Shown: piece after piece, positions 52,142-60,765 of the stretch
Numbering within the stretch: position 1 is the stretch's first letter
Layout of the letters: every line of letters begins with the position of its first letter
NCBI RefSeq assembly: GCF_017832975.1
Contig: NZ_JAFIBI010000001.1
Location: 1,674,001 to 1,738,000, forward strand
Length of the DNA stretch: 64,000 bases
Reading direction: 5' to 3'
Origin: Arthrobacter sp. PvP023
GTDB taxonomy: Bacteria; Actinomycetota; Actinomycetes; Actinomycetales; Micrococcaceae
Position numbers and translations under genes: made by a program
The notes under the pieces: model-generated
The model's input: only the letters and a program-made list of their open reading frames with translations
Database searches by the model: none
What the model was told of the DNA's origin: nothing

Positions 52142-53338
52142 CTAGACCACTACCCTTCGGTGCAGTTTGCGTTGCGATGTGGCCCGCCAAGCGGGGTTGA
52201 ACCGGTTGACGAGCTGGTTCAGGCCCTTGGTTGCCGGGTCCTTGGCTGACTCCTGGAGGACGGGGATGCCGCGGTTGGTGGACAGGGCCACTGCGCGGGA
52301 CCGCGGAATGCTGACGTCCACTGGCGCGCCGATGGTTGATTCGAGGTCCTGGACGGTGAGCCCCAGCTTGGAATCGGCCATGTTGAGCACCACATGCCGG
52401 GTTTCCGGCAGGATGTCCAGCTGGCGCAGCACGTCCAGGCCGGAGCGCAGGCCGCGGACGCTGGGGATGTCCATGCCGCTGACCCACACCACATCCGTGC
52501 ACTGTTCCATGGCCGCCAGCCCGATTTCGGGAAGGCCAGGAGCGGTGTCCACCACCACGTACTGGAACTGTTCGGACAGCTGTTCCAGCAGCCGGCTGAC
52601 CTGTTCCGGCGTGATCTCGTCCGCATCAACTGGCGTTGGAGGAGCGCACAGGGCGTAGATGCTGCCCGGGTGGACGGTGAGGAAGGCCTTGAGGACCAGG
52701 GAGTCCTGGCTCGCGGCCGGGGACACGGCGTCCGTGACGGTGTGCTGCGGATCGAGGTAGAGCCCGGAAGCGACGTCCCCGAACTGCAGGTCCAGGTCCA
52801 CAATGACCACACTCATCGGGGCGATCTTGCCCAGGCCGATGGCAATGTTGGTGGCGATGGTGGTCTTGCCCACCCCGCCCTTGGGGGAGAAGACGCCGAT
52901 GACCAGGCCCTTGTTGGTCTCCGTCATTGGCGGGGCTGCCTGGACACGGTACCTGCTGGCGAATTGCTGGCTGGCCCGTTCCAGGAGGACCCGGATCTGC
53001 GCCGCGTCGGAGTCGGGGGAGAGGATGTCCCTGACGCCCGCGCGCATGGCCTGCAGGATGAAGTCCGGGTCCGGTTCGCTGGCGAGGATGACACTGAGCT
53101 CCGGGAACCGGACATTCATGACGGTGGCGAGTCGCAGCGCTTCTTCCACCGGAACCTCCGGTCCCAGGATGAGTACTTCGGGACGTTCCTGGTCCAGGTG
53201 GGCGAACAGATCGTTCGGATCGGCGGGGAGGAGGCTGGTGAAGAAGGTCTGCACGCCTCCTTGGAGGCCGCCAGCAACGGCCTGGCGGAGGCGGCCGTCG
53301 AAGTCGATGTCGGGCGTGATCAGGACGAAGCGGCTCAT
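52142..53338 (-). CDS. tadZ: Pilus localisation ATPase TadZ/CpaE (locus 1)
   Basis: 398 residues. An N-terminal receiver-like domain (about 1-125; VLILGPEVPVEEALRLA occupies the place of the phosphorylation site, without Asp) is followed by a ParA/MinD-type ATPase with a deviant Walker A SPKGGVGKTT at 151-160, DLDLQFGDVASGL and a C-terminal domain. TadZ proteins place the pilus machine at the cell pole or another site. ATG at 53338 overlaps the cpaB stop (ATGA). Confidence 0.92.
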   Translation of the reverse strand: MSRFVLITPDIDFDGRLRQAVAGGLQGGVQTFFTSLLPADPNDLFAHLDQERPEVLILGPEVPVEEALRLATVMNVRFPELSVILASEPDPDFILQAMRAGVRDILSPDSDAAQIRVLLERASQQFASRYRVQAAPPMTETNKGLVIGVFSPKGGVGKTTIATNIAIGLGKIAPMSVVIVDLDLQFGDVASGLYLDPQHTVTDAVSPAASQDSLVLKAFLTVHPGSIYALCAPPTPVDADEITPEQVSRLLEQLSEQFQYVVVDTAPGLPEIGLAAMEQCTDVVWVSGMDIPSVRGLRSGLDVLRQLDILPETRHVVLNMADSKLGLTVQDLESTIGAPVDVSIPRSRAVALSTNRGIPVLQESAKDPATKGLNQLVNRFNPAWRATSQRKLHRRVVV

Positions 53339-54105
53339 TTGTAGACGTCCGGCCGGATCATGATGCGCGGTCCGTTGTCCTCGGCATCGAGCGGTTCCCG
53401 GCTGAGCCAGATGGAATCAAATTCAGATGCGAAAACTATCTTGCTGGCGTTGATGTCGTTGACCGCCACAGTGACCATCAGGAGGCCCGTAGGCAGGTTC
53501 ACGTCCCGGGGGTCAGGTTCTGTTCCGGCGCTCGCCGACGGTGCCGGCTTGGCGGCCGCTCCTTCGGGGGCGCGCTGCACTGCGGTGACCAGGACCTTGT
53601 GGATGGACAGCTGGGTGGTCTCTTTGTCGGGCTTCGACTCGACGCCGCCGGCCTTCATGGAGATGAAGATGCCCACGTGGTCACCGGGCTCCAGGCGCCC
53701 GCCGACCACCCGCTGCGGCTCCAGCTGGAAGGAGACTTCCTGGAGGCCGGCCGGCACCTTCACCGAACCGGAAGTCTGGAGGTCTTCAGGGGCGACGAGC
53801 TTCTCCGCCAGCAGCTGTTCGCCCGGGACGAGGTCGGCGGCGGCCACTTTGCCGGCGGATTCGTCCAGGGTGTCCAGCGCGGATTTTGCGACGGCGGTGC
53901 CAGGCACCTGTTCCAAGGCCACCGATGCTTTAACTGTGTCTACGGTTGCGCCGGCGGGGACGGCTTTGGTGACCACGAGTACGCCCACCGGGTCCAGGTC
54001 CTTGACGGCGCGCTGGTCAGCGCCCTGGGCGTACGTGACGACGAGGACCGCCCCGACGATGGCCAGGAGGACTGCCACCACTCCTGCCAACAAACGTGAC
54101 TTCAC
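53335..54105 (-). CDS. cpaB: Pilus assembly protein CpaB/RcpC (locus 1)
   Basis: 256 residues. One N-terminal span (SRLLAGVVAVLLAIVGAVLVVTYAQG), then an SAF-like domain (VLVVTKAVPAGATVDTVKASV...PGEQLLAEKLV), then the RcpC domain (QEVSFQLEPQRVVGGRLEPGDHVGIFIS), as in CpaB proteins that may bind the cell wall and stabilise the pilus. GTG at 54105 follows AGGAGC at a proper distance; an upstream start is rejected. Coupled to tadZ by a four-base overlap. Confidence 0.9.
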   Translation of the reverse strand: MKSRLLAGVVAVLLAIVGAVLVVTYAQGADQRAVKDLDPVGVLVVTKAVPAGATVDTVKASVALEQVPGTAVAKSALDTLDESAGKVAAADLVPGEQLLAEKLVAPEDLQTSGSVKVPAGLQEVSFQLEPQRVVGGRLEPGDHVGIFISMKAGGVESKPDKETTQLSIHKVLVTAVQRAPEGAAAKPAPSASAGTEPDPRDVNLPTGLLMVTVAVNDINASKIVFASEFDSIWLSREPLDAEDNGPRIMIRPDVYK

Positions 54106-54146
54106 TGACTGCTCCTGTGCTTGCGGGAATTGCGGGGGTTCATGAG

Positions 54147-55166
54147 CTACTTGCTGAGCGCAACGACGGTTGCGCCGTCCGGGTTTATGGGGCCGAGCGT
54201 GTAGCCATTGGCCAAGGAAACGTACTTGACGAAGGTTCCGATGATTCCCCGGCAAGGTTCCTTGCACTCAAGACTGGCCGGGACGTCTGGAGCTCGGTTG
54301 CGGAAGGTATAGGGAAGCCCTGAGCTGCCGACCTTCCACCCGGCCACCTTGAACGCGGCGAATGTTGTCAGTCCGTAGATAGCGTTGGTTCCGGTTCCGG
54401 TCACTGAATTGAAGATCGGCAGCAGCACGATCACGTCCTTGCCGGCGTTCATGTCCGCCGCCCAGCCGTTGAGCCTGGCCTCGCAATTTGGCGGCGCATT
54501 GTTGCCGGTATCTCCGCCGGCGGTGCTCTTTGCGATATCGATGAAGGCGCCGCACTGGCCGGGATCCTGCTTGAGGCCCCCGAAGCCGCCCTCTACGAAT
54601 GCACCCGATGGCCCGTAATTGCAGTCGGGGTTGGCGTTTTTTCCATGCAACTGGAGCAACTGCATGATGTTCGTGGTGTTGCGGACCTGGCAGACTGACA
54701 CGGTGATCGGAAAGGGAGAGGTCCCCTTTTCGGGGCTGCCCCACACAACTGTTGAAGGGGCATTGACTTCGGCTGAGTTCATGCCGAGCACACGGGCGAA
54801 GAAGAGCGAAACTTCGTTGGGAGTTTTGCCGGCTTCCTGCGCGCCGGCTGTGACGGTGACGGTGCGATTGGTCGCACTGAGCGCTATGGATTTGATGTGG
54901 CTGAGGCCGTCGTTGGCGTTGCTGTTGGTGAGGGTGGCTGCCAGGGTTGATGTGGGGGAGCAGTCGGGATCGGTGGCGCTCTTCGCACACTTCTGGGCTA
55001 TGGCAAGGGCAGCTGCGTCCGCACCGTTGCGAAGCTGGGTCCGTTCGGCGTAGAGCATTCCGACGTCTACAGCGATCGCTCCGAAGCCCAGGAGCACCAC
55101 CAGCAAGATGGCGACCAGCACGCTCACGGCGCCGCGTTCGCCGTCGTGCTTTTCTAGCCGCCGCAC
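54147..55166 (-). CDS. TadG-like pseudopilin with cysteine-rich outer domain (locus 1)
   Basis: 339 residues. The N-terminus (HDGERGAVSVLVAILLVVLLGFGAIAVDVGMLYAERTQLRNGADAAALA) is a Tad-type pilin-like segment with a single span. The remaining 280 residues are extracytoplasmic with eight to nine Cys (AQKCAKSATDPDC, SVCQVR, PDCNYG, GQCGAF, PNCEAR, ECKEPC), consistent with disulphides. GTG start at 55166, with GGGAG upstream, overlaps the tadE stop region by 13 bases. Family function is minor pilin or pilus base; exact role unknown. Confidence 0.8.
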   Translation of the reverse strand: MRRLEKHDGERGAVSVLVAILLVVLLGFGAIAVDVGMLYAERTQLRNGADAAALAIAQKCAKSATDPDCSPTSTLAATLTNSNANDGLSHIKSIALSATNRTVTVTAGAQEAGKTPNEVSLFFARVLGMNSAEVNAPSTVVWGSPEKGTSPFPITVSVCQVRNTTNIMQLLQLHGKNANPDCNYGPSGAFVEGGFGGLKQDPGQCGAFIDIAKSTAGGDTGNNAPPNCEARLNGWAADMNAGKDVIVLLPIFNSVTGTGTNAIYGLTTFAAFKVAGWKVGSSGLPYTFRNRAPDVPASLECKEPCRGIIGTFVKYVSLANGYTLGPINPDGATVVALSK

Positions 55167-55543
55167 AGCATGGCTCCCTTGCCGGTCATGGGGAACGGGC
55201 CGGCGATGCCGGTCATGGTGGAGAGGTTGTAGCTGATGGTGATGGTCATGCGGTTACCCGGCGCGCAGCTGGTGGTGCCGGTATCGAGATTCTTGAACTT
55301 GATGTCGGTGTCCTTCAGCACGGGCTGAAGGGATACCGCACTATCCTTCGCGGCCTTGTTGGCAGCGGAGACGCTGTTGGAGATGGCCATGACGCGCACA
55401 CCTTCGCGGGCGGCTGCGGAGAGGGAAGCCTGAACGTTGTAGGCCCGGCTGAACTCCATGATGCCCAGGAGCAGCATGACGAGGACAGGCGCCAGGATCG
55501 CAAACTCGACCGCAACGGCTCCGCGCTCGGATGCCCTGGACAT
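55154..55543 (-). CDS. tadE: TadE-like pseudopilin (locus 1)
   Basis: 129 residues. SERGAVAVEFAILAPVLVMLLLGIMEFSRAYNVQASLSAAAREGVRVMAI is the TadE-family pilin-like helix, with predicted prepilin peptidase cleavage after Gly8. A short beta-rich C-terminal domain has two Cys (TSCAPGN and MLCGG at the very end) that could pair. ATG at 55543, preceded by AAAGGCACC. Its end overlaps the TadG-like gene by 13 bases, the same overlap as in locus 2. Confidence 0.87.
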   Translation of the reverse strand: MSRASERGAVAVEFAILAPVLVMLLLGIMEFSRAYNVQASLSAAAREGVRVMAISNSVSAANKAAKDSAVSLQPVLKDTDIKFKNLDTGTTSCAPGNRMTITISYNLSTMTGIAGPFPMTGKGAMLCGG

Positions 55544-55588
55544 GGTGGTGCCTTTCGTTCAGGCCGGTGGGGAGGGTGGTGACAGCCA

Positions 55589-55620
55589 AAGTGGCGGCGG
55601 CTTGGTTGCCGCCGCCACTT
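55589..55620 (-). promoter_or_regulatory. Strong hairpin between flp1 and tadE1
   Basis: AAGTGGCGGCGGC and GCCGCCGCCACTT form a perfect 13-bp stem with a 6-base loop, 43 bases after the pilin stop in the transcribed direction. No T run, so it likely stabilises or processes the pilin mRNA or partly terminates. Confidence 0.65.
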
Positions 55621-55662
55621 CGGGTTGACGTGTCCGGGGGGCGCGTCGGGAGGTGGGAGGAG

Positions 55663-55902
55663 TTACGGGGCGCAGGTTCCGCCAGCGGCCGTGGTGGTGG
55701 TCTGGGCGACATCAGTCCATGTCCCGCCACCAACCTGGCACTTTACTGATTCGAACATAGTGGTCAGCGTTCCACCGAGGAGCGTTACGGCGACGATGAT
55801 GACCACGGCGATCAGCCCGACCATAATGCCGTATTCGACGGCGGTGGCGCCGGTTTCTTCACGGCGGAGGCGGATGGCGAGGTTGGTGTAGAGAGAAAGC
55901 AT
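55663..55902 (-). CDS. flp: Flp type IVb prepilin (locus 1)
   Basis: 79 residues. The prepilin signal EETG-ATAVEYG predicts cleavage after Gly18, leaving mature Ala1 and Glu5, followed by a hydrophobic helix (GIMVGLIAVVIIVAVTLLGGTL). Unlike the very short Flp1 of Aggregatibacter it has a tail of about 30 residues containing two Cys (VKCQVGGG and GGTCAP), which may form a disulphide loop at the fibre surface. ATG at 55902, with CAGGAGT upstream; an upstream start is rejected. First gene of locus 1. Confidence 0.92.
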   Translation of the reverse strand: MLSLYTNLAIRLRREETGATAVEYGIMVGLIAVVIIVAVTLLGGTLTTMFESVKCQVGGGTWTDVAQTTTTAAGGTCAP

Positions 55903-56092
55903 GGGGACTCCTGAGCGAGTTTTGGGTGGCTGGTCCTGCACCAGCTCTGCCAAAAAAGTAGCAACCACTTTCCCGTTCCTTGACTGATCTTTGAGCATTC
56001 TGCGTCAATCCTGCCCAAACTGCGCTTTGCCTGCGTCACGAGTGTTTCTTTCATGCGGAATCGCTGTGACCTGGCGAGGCTGGCACGCAAGA

Positions 56093-56125
56093 GGACCCCC
56101 ACGGCGCTGGGTGCCGAGGGGGTCC
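56093..56125. promoter_or_regulatory. Two-part hairpin upstream of flp1
   Basis: GGACCCCC (56093-56100) with GGGGGTCC (56118-56125), a single A/A mismatch, then CGGC (56102-56105) with GCCG (56113-56116). About 190 bases upstream of flp1. No T run on either strand. Confidence 0.5.
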
Positions 56126-56193
56126 GGTCTGTGATGAACACCATGCAATTGAATGGAACTAGCCATTTTGGGAAACGAAGGCTCTCTCCCCAT

Positions 56194-56233
56194 GAAGGCC
56201 CTGAACGAGCACTCACACGCGCTCAGGGCCTTC
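56194..56233. repeat. Inverted repeat downstream of tadC2
   Basis: GAAGGCCCTGA (56194-56204) and TCAGGGCCTTC (56223-56233), an 11-bp perfect stem with an 18-base loop. It may contribute to termination of locus 2, though no T run follows. Confidence 0.5.
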
Positions 56234-56281
56234 TCCCGACCTGAGATCCCGCGACTCGGTCGGGCGGCTCGGGGCGCCAAC

Positions 56282-56306
56282 ACCCCAGCTTTTGGGACCC
56301 TGGGGT
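56282..56306 (-). terminator. Terminator-like hairpin after tadC2
   Basis: ACCCCAG and CTGGGGT form a 7-bp stem 10 bases beyond the tadC2 stop in its direction of transcription. Weak and without a T run. Confidence 0.35.
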
Positions 56307-56315
56307 CCAGCCGAT

Positions 56316-57194
56316 CTACGAGAACGCCTCGATGATGTTGATGACGGCGGGCCCCAGAATCACGATGAAGATAACGGGAAAGATGAAGAGCAGTAGCGGG
56401 AACAGTACGAGCACTGGAAGTTTCATGGCCTTCTGTTCGGCGCGTTGACGACGTTTGACCCTCATCTCTTTCGCCTGGGCCTTGAGGACCTTCGCAATGG
56501 CAATGCCGTAGGCGTCGGCCTGTACCACTGCCCGCACGAAGGTTCTCAGGTCCTGCACATTGCTGCGCTCGGCCAATGCGAGATAGGAATCCTTGCGCGA
56601 GCGGCCAACTTGCATGTCCTGTAGCGTCCGGATGAGTTCTTCCGCGAGCGGGCCTTTGCCATTCTGGCCCGCACGGGCCATTGCGGACTCGAAGCCGAGG
56701 CCGGCCTCGACCGCGATCAACATCTGATCCAGAGTATTGGGCAGTTCTAGCTGAATCTTCTTCTGACGTTCCTGCCCACGGCTGTAGATGAGAAGGTCGG
56801 GAACGAAATACGCTAGTCCAGTTGCGAAGACCGCCAGAAGAATCATCTGTGCACTGCCATCGCGGCTGAGCATGAGCATCATGAGGACCGCCACAACGAG
56901 GGCGAGGGCGGGCTTGGCCACCAGCAGCCGCGGTAGCGGCATTGAGGAGGGTCGGCCTGCCAGCGCCAACAAACGGTCGAGCTTGGCTTCGTATCCGGTC
57001 GGTGTGAGCCTTCGAGCTATCCGCTCCAAATCCATGTTTTGGGGTGCGGTTGCTGCCCCGCTGGTTTCAAGGCCTTTGCTGAGGTTGCCCTGAATGACGA
57101 GTCGGGATCTACGGTCCGCCACAATCAGTGACCAAGCGAGGTACGAGGCAGGTATAACGGTGAGGGCGATGATCCCCCAAGCTATAGGTTGCAT
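56316..57194 (-). CDS. tadC: Tad pilus platform protein TadC (locus 2)
   Basis: 292 residues, collinear with the locus 1 TadC from end to end: the central segment NTLDQMLIAVEAGLGFESAMARAGQNGKGPLAEELIRTLQDMQVGRSRKDSYLALAERSNVQDLRTFVRAVVQADAYG is nearly the same, while the N-terminal 70 residues differ. Type II secretion F-domain, membrane platform of the pilus motor. ATG at 57194 with AAGGGG upstream, 12 bases after tadB2. Last gene of locus 2. Confidence 0.9.
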   Translation of the reverse strand: MQPIAWGIIALTVIPASYLAWSLIVADRRSRLVIQGNLSKGLETSGAATAPQNMDLERIARRLTPTGYEAKLDRLLALAGRPSSMPLPRLLVAKPALALVVAVLMMLMLSRDGSAQMILLAVFATGLAYFVPDLLIYSRGQERQKKIQLELPNTLDQMLIAVEAGLGFESAMARAGQNGKGPLAEELIRTLQDMQVGRSRKDSYLALAERSNVQDLRTFVRAVVQADAYGIAIAKVLKAQAKEMRVKRRQRAEQKAMKLPVLVLFPLLLFIFPVIFIVILGPAVINIIEAFS

Positions 57195-57206
57195 TTTGTA
57201 ATCCCC

Positions 57207-58157
57207 TTAGAATTTCAGATCGCTGATCTTGCGGATCCACAGACCGCCGATGGTCATCATCACCACGGCAATGCCTAGCATCATCCAGCCGATCGGATGC
57301 CCGGTTAGCTGGCCGCTGTATTTGGGATTGGCCAACCCGATGAGGATGAACAGAAGTACTGGTAGCGCCATGAGGATGATTGCGGAAAGCTTTCCTTCTG
57401 CACTCAGTGCCTTTACCGTTCCCTTGATCTGGGAGCGCTCACGGATTGTTTCGCCGACTTGGTCAAATACTTCTGCGAGGTCTCCGCCGACCTCCCGGTT
57501 GATTTCGATGGCCTGGGCCATCCAGTTGAAGTCCTCGCTCTTCATTCGTAGTGAGACGTCGTTCAATGAGTCCTGTAGGTCACGGCCCAGCCTGGTTTCA
57601 TTGACCACCCGGGAGAACTCCGTGGCCGTGGGTTCGCTGGCTTCCTGCGCCACTGCATCAATGGCACGAAGAACACTGTGACCAGCCCGAAGACCACCGG
57701 ACACCATGGTCAAGGTGTCACCGAGTTGCGCCTCAAAGCGTGCGCGTCGGCGCTGCGTCAGGAATGACAGATACATCGCAGCCAAGATCGGAGTAAGGCC
57801 AGCGAAGAGCACAGCGAACACCGGTCCTTGGAGGATGAGGCCCACGAAGCCGGCCACCACCGCAGTGGCACCCACCAACACGATGAAGTCTGCGCGGGCT
57901 ATCTTGAGGCCAGCCTGATCCAGTGTGGCCCGCTCACCCGGGGACTTGTTGCCGCCAGCGAGGACCCGTTCCACTGCACCCACTGTTGAGTCAGTGAATT
58001 TAGTCAACGCGGAGTGTTCGGCACCACCGAACGGCCGTCTGCGGCTGAGCGCAACATAGCCGTGTGATGGGCGGAACACCACGAATACAAAAACGAGTAC
58101 TGCTCCGACCAGGAGCACCATGCCGACAGCGAATATTGCAGGTGTCATTGCAATCAT
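57207..58157 (-). CDS. tadB: Tad pilus platform protein TadB (locus 2)
   Basis: 316 residues. F-domain segment LTMVSGGLRAGHSVLRAIDAVAQEASEPTATEFSRVVNETRLGRDLQDSLNDVSLRMKSEDFNWMAQAIEINREVGGDLAEVFDQVGETIRER matches its locus 1 paralogue closely; spans at both ends, finishing LWIRKISDLKF. ATG at 58157 overlaps the tadA2 stop in ATGA, whereas in locus 1 the two genes are 10 bases apart. Confidence 0.9.
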   Translation of the reverse strand: MIAMTPAIFAVGMVLLVGAVLVFVFVVFRPSHGYVALSRRRPFGGAEHSALTKFTDSTVGAVERVLAGGNKSPGERATLDQAGLKIARADFIVLVGATAVVAGFVGLILQGPVFAVLFAGLTPILAAMYLSFLTQRRRARFEAQLGDTLTMVSGGLRAGHSVLRAIDAVAQEASEPTATEFSRVVNETRLGRDLQDSLNDVSLRMKSEDFNWMAQAIEINREVGGDLAEVFDQVGETIRERSQIKGTVKALSAEGKLSAIILMALPVLLFILIGLANPKYSGQLTGHPIGWMMLGIAVVMMTIGGLWIRKISDLKF

Positions 58158-59569
58158 CGCCTTCCAACCGGCATGGGCCGGCCACCAAAGACAGCTGGGG
58201 AGATGGCAATTCCCAGATCGGCAAAGTGGTCAACAAAGCGGGGCCGAATCCCTGTCGAAATAGGCTTGCCGAGGAACCTGCCATTGGCATCGACGCCGGC
58301 GGCATAGTCGAAGACGAAGGCGTCCTGAAGCGTGACGATTTCGCCTTCCATACCTTGTACCTCAGTGATGTGCGTTACCCGACGAGTGCCGTCACGCAAC
58401 CTGGAGAGATGAACGATGAGGTTAACAGCCGACGATACTTGCTCCCGGATGGCGCGCAGTGGAAGATCCATGCCAGCCATCAGCACCAACGTCTCCAAGC
58501 GCGCAACGGCGTCGCGGGGTGAGTTTGCGTGCACAGTTGAAATCGAGCCGTCGTGACCTGTGTTCATCGCCTGGAGCATGTCCAGACTCTCACCGCCACG
58601 AACCTCACCCACAACAATCCGGTCCGGCCGCATGCGGAGGGAGTTCCGAACCAGATCCCTAATAGTGACGGCGCCCTTGCCTTCGATATTGGCAGGGCGG
58701 CTTTCCAACCGCACCACATGGCTCTGCTGCAGCTGGAGCTCAACAGCGTCCTCAATTGTGACGATGCGATCATCGGAAGGGATGAAGGATGACAGCACGT
58801 TGAGTAGCGTCGTCTTTCCCGTACCTGTACCGCCGGACACGATGATGTTGAGTTTGGCCCGGACACACGCGTTCAGGAGCTCAGCCATTTCCGGTGTCAG
58901 TGTTCCGAAGTCGATCAGGTTCTGGACAGTCAGTGGGATCTTGCTGAATTTTCGAATAGTGAGCGAGGATCCATTGACCGCTAGCGGGGGAATGATTGCG
59001 TTGACACGGGATCCGTCCTCCAATCGGGCGTCCACTAATGGTGAGGATTCGTCGATCCGGCGTCCAACCTTTGCGACGATCCGCTCGATGACCTTGCGAA
59101 GGTGCTCCTCAGAACTGAATCGGCCGTCGGTTAGGATCAGGCGCCCATCACGTTCCACGTAGACCTGATCCGGACGATTCACCATTATTTCTGTGACAGA
59201 CGGGTCCTCGAGATACCGTTGCAGCGGGCCATAGCCCAGCACGTCGTCTCCCACATCGCGGATGAGGCGACGCCGTTCTTCCGGACTGAGTGGCACCTGC
59301 TCCTCGTCGATGACCAGGCTTAGCTCATCGCGGGCAATCTTGCGCAACTCTTCGTCAGTCAGCGATGAGTCGGTTAGCCGCGCGCCAAGCCTCTCAAAAA
59401 GGGCTTTCCCAGCGCGTTGTTTTAGACCGGCAAGGGCATCGACCGGGGCTGATCCACCGTTCCCAGCGTTAGCGGACGGTGGTGATTGGGCTTCGTATGG
59501 AGGTGGGCTTGAAATGCTGGTAGTAGCAATGCCGCCTCGGGCGGCTTCCAGTCGATCTGCGAGGCTCAT
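58154..59569 (-). CDS. tadA: Tad pilus motor ATPase TadA/CpaF (locus 2)
   Basis: 471 residues, shorter than the locus 1 enzyme only in its N-terminal low-complexity part. RIDESSPLVDARLEDGSRVNAIIPPLAVNG, Walker A GGTGTGKTT at about 246-254, RPDRIVVGEVRGGESLDMLQAMNTGHDGSISTVHAN and the His-containing boxes are intact, so it should be an active hexameric ATPase. ATG at 59569 overlaps the tadZ2 stop. Confidence 0.95.
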   Translation of the reverse strand: MSLADRLEAARGGIATTSISSPPPYEAQSPPSANAGNGGSAPVDALAGLKQRAGKALFERLGARLTDSSLTDEELRKIARDELSLVIDEEQVPLSPEERRRLIRDVGDDVLGYGPLQRYLEDPSVTEIMVNRPDQVYVERDGRLILTDGRFSSEEHLRKVIERIVAKVGRRIDESSPLVDARLEDGSRVNAIIPPLAVNGSSLTIRKFSKIPLTVQNLIDFGTLTPEMAELLNACVRAKLNIIVSGGTGTGKTTLLNVLSSFIPSDDRIVTIEDAVELQLQQSHVVRLESRPANIEGKGAVTIRDLVRNSLRMRPDRIVVGEVRGGESLDMLQAMNTGHDGSISTVHANSPRDAVARLETLVLMAGMDLPLRAIREQVSSAVNLIVHLSRLRDGTRRVTHITEVQGMEGEIVTLQDAFVFDYAAGVDANGRFLGKPISTGIRPRFVDHFADLGIAISPAVFGGRPMPVGRR

Positions 59570-60765
59570 GAGATCACCATCCGACGGTGTACTTTCTTCT
59601 GTGGTTGTGTGGCCCTCTTGGGGTCGAAGCGCTCCACCAATTTGGCGAAGGCGCGAGCAGCACCGTCATGTGACGAGTCCTGCAGCAAGGGCACACCCTT
59701 GTTGGTAGAAAACGGGACTGCCCGTGAGCGCGGAACCACAGTGTCAACGGGGACCCCAATGGTCGCCTCAACATCCTGGACAGTAAGACCACTCCGCCTG
59801 TCAGCGAAGTTGAGTACAACGTGCCGGCCCTGCGGTAGCAGCTGGAGCTCCCGTAGTACTTCGAAGCTCGTGTGCAATCCACGGATGCTGGGAATGTCCA
59901 TACCGCAGACCCACACGGCGTCCGTGGCTTGCTCGAGGGTTGCCAGCACGTGCTCGCCCAGGCCAGGAGTCGTGTCAACAACGACGTACTGGAATTCGGC
60001 AGCCATCTGGTTCAGAAGATGGCTGACGGCTTCGCCGCTAATATGGTCGGCCTCGCCGGGCGTATTTGGTGCACATAGGGCATAGATCCCGCTGGGATGA
60101 ACGGTGAGGAAAGCCTTGAGAACCATTGAATCCTGGAAAGCAGCGCCCCCGACAGCGTCACGGAGAGTGTGCTCGGGCTCCAGTTGGAGCCCGGTTGCGA
60201 CATCGCCGAATTGAACATCGAGATCAACGATCACGACGCCCATGGGAGCAATCTTGCCCAGCCCAATCGCCAGGTTTGTGGCCACCGTAGTCTTGCCAAC
60301 ACCACCCTTTGGCGACATTACGGCGATGACCCGACCCGCCGGCCGTTCAGGGCCGGCGGCTGCAACTAATCCCCGTCGGCGCCCTGCCGAGGCCAGGCAC
60401 GCCCGCTCCAGCAAGATGCGCAGTTCAGACACCTCCGCGCTGGGACTGACGATGTCCCGTATGCCGGCCCGCATTGCATTGATGACTTGCTCTGAGGCCA
60501 TGTCCTCCACGAGCACCAAGCTGATTTCCGGATACTGGAGGTCGAACACCGTGGCCAGCTTGAGGGCCTCGTCGCCCGGAAGTCCCGGGCCTAAGACAAG
60601 AACTTCCGGAGGTTCGCCGGAGAGTCGGCCGAAGAGCTCCTGAGGGCCGCCGAGCATCACTGACGGTGGAAGAATCTGCACAGTGCCGTGGAGTGCACCG
60701 CGCACCGCCGACTGTACCTTGCGCTGGAAATCCTGCGCGGCGGTGATGACCACGAAGCGGCTCAT
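59566..60765 (-). CDS. tadZ: Pilus localisation ATPase TadZ/CpaE (locus 2)
   Basis: 399 residues. Receiver-like N-terminal domain without the phosphoacceptor Asp (VLVLGPGLPGDEALKLA), then a ParA/MinD-type ATPase with SPKGGVGKTT at 151-160, exactly the same position as in the locus 1 protein, and DLDVQFGDVATGL. Positions the pilus machine. ATG at 60765 overlaps the cpaB2 stop by four bases. Confidence 0.92.
   Translation of the reverse strand: MSRFVVITAAQDFQRKVQSAVRGALHGTVQILPPSVMLGGPQELFGRLSGEPPEVLVLGPGLPGDEALKLATVFDLQYPEISLVLVEDMASEQVINAMRAGIRDIVSPSAEVSELRILLERACLASAGRRRGLVAAAGPERPAGRVIAVMSPKGGVGKTTVATNLAIGLGKIAPMGVVIVDLDVQFGDVATGLQLEPEHTLRDAVGGAAFQDSMVLKAFLTVHPSGIYALCAPNTPGEADHISGEAVSHLLNQMAAEFQYVVVDTTPGLGEHVLATLEQATDAVWVCGMDIPSIRGLHTSFEVLRELQLLPQGRHVVLNFADRRSGLTVQDVEATIGVPVDTVVPRSRAVPFSTNKGVPLLQDSSHDGAARAFAKLVERFDPKRATQPQKKVHRRMVIS

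Larger units (their letters stand above)
55903..56315 (-). other. Region between the two Tad loci
   Basis: About 413 bases with no convincing gene. It holds the end of locus 2 (hairpins at 56282-56306 and 56194-56233) and the upstream region of locus 1, with an elaborate hairpin at 56093-56125. No promoter with both a clear -35 and -10 for flp1 was found. The sequence is less GC rich than the ribosomal genes. Confidence 0.5.
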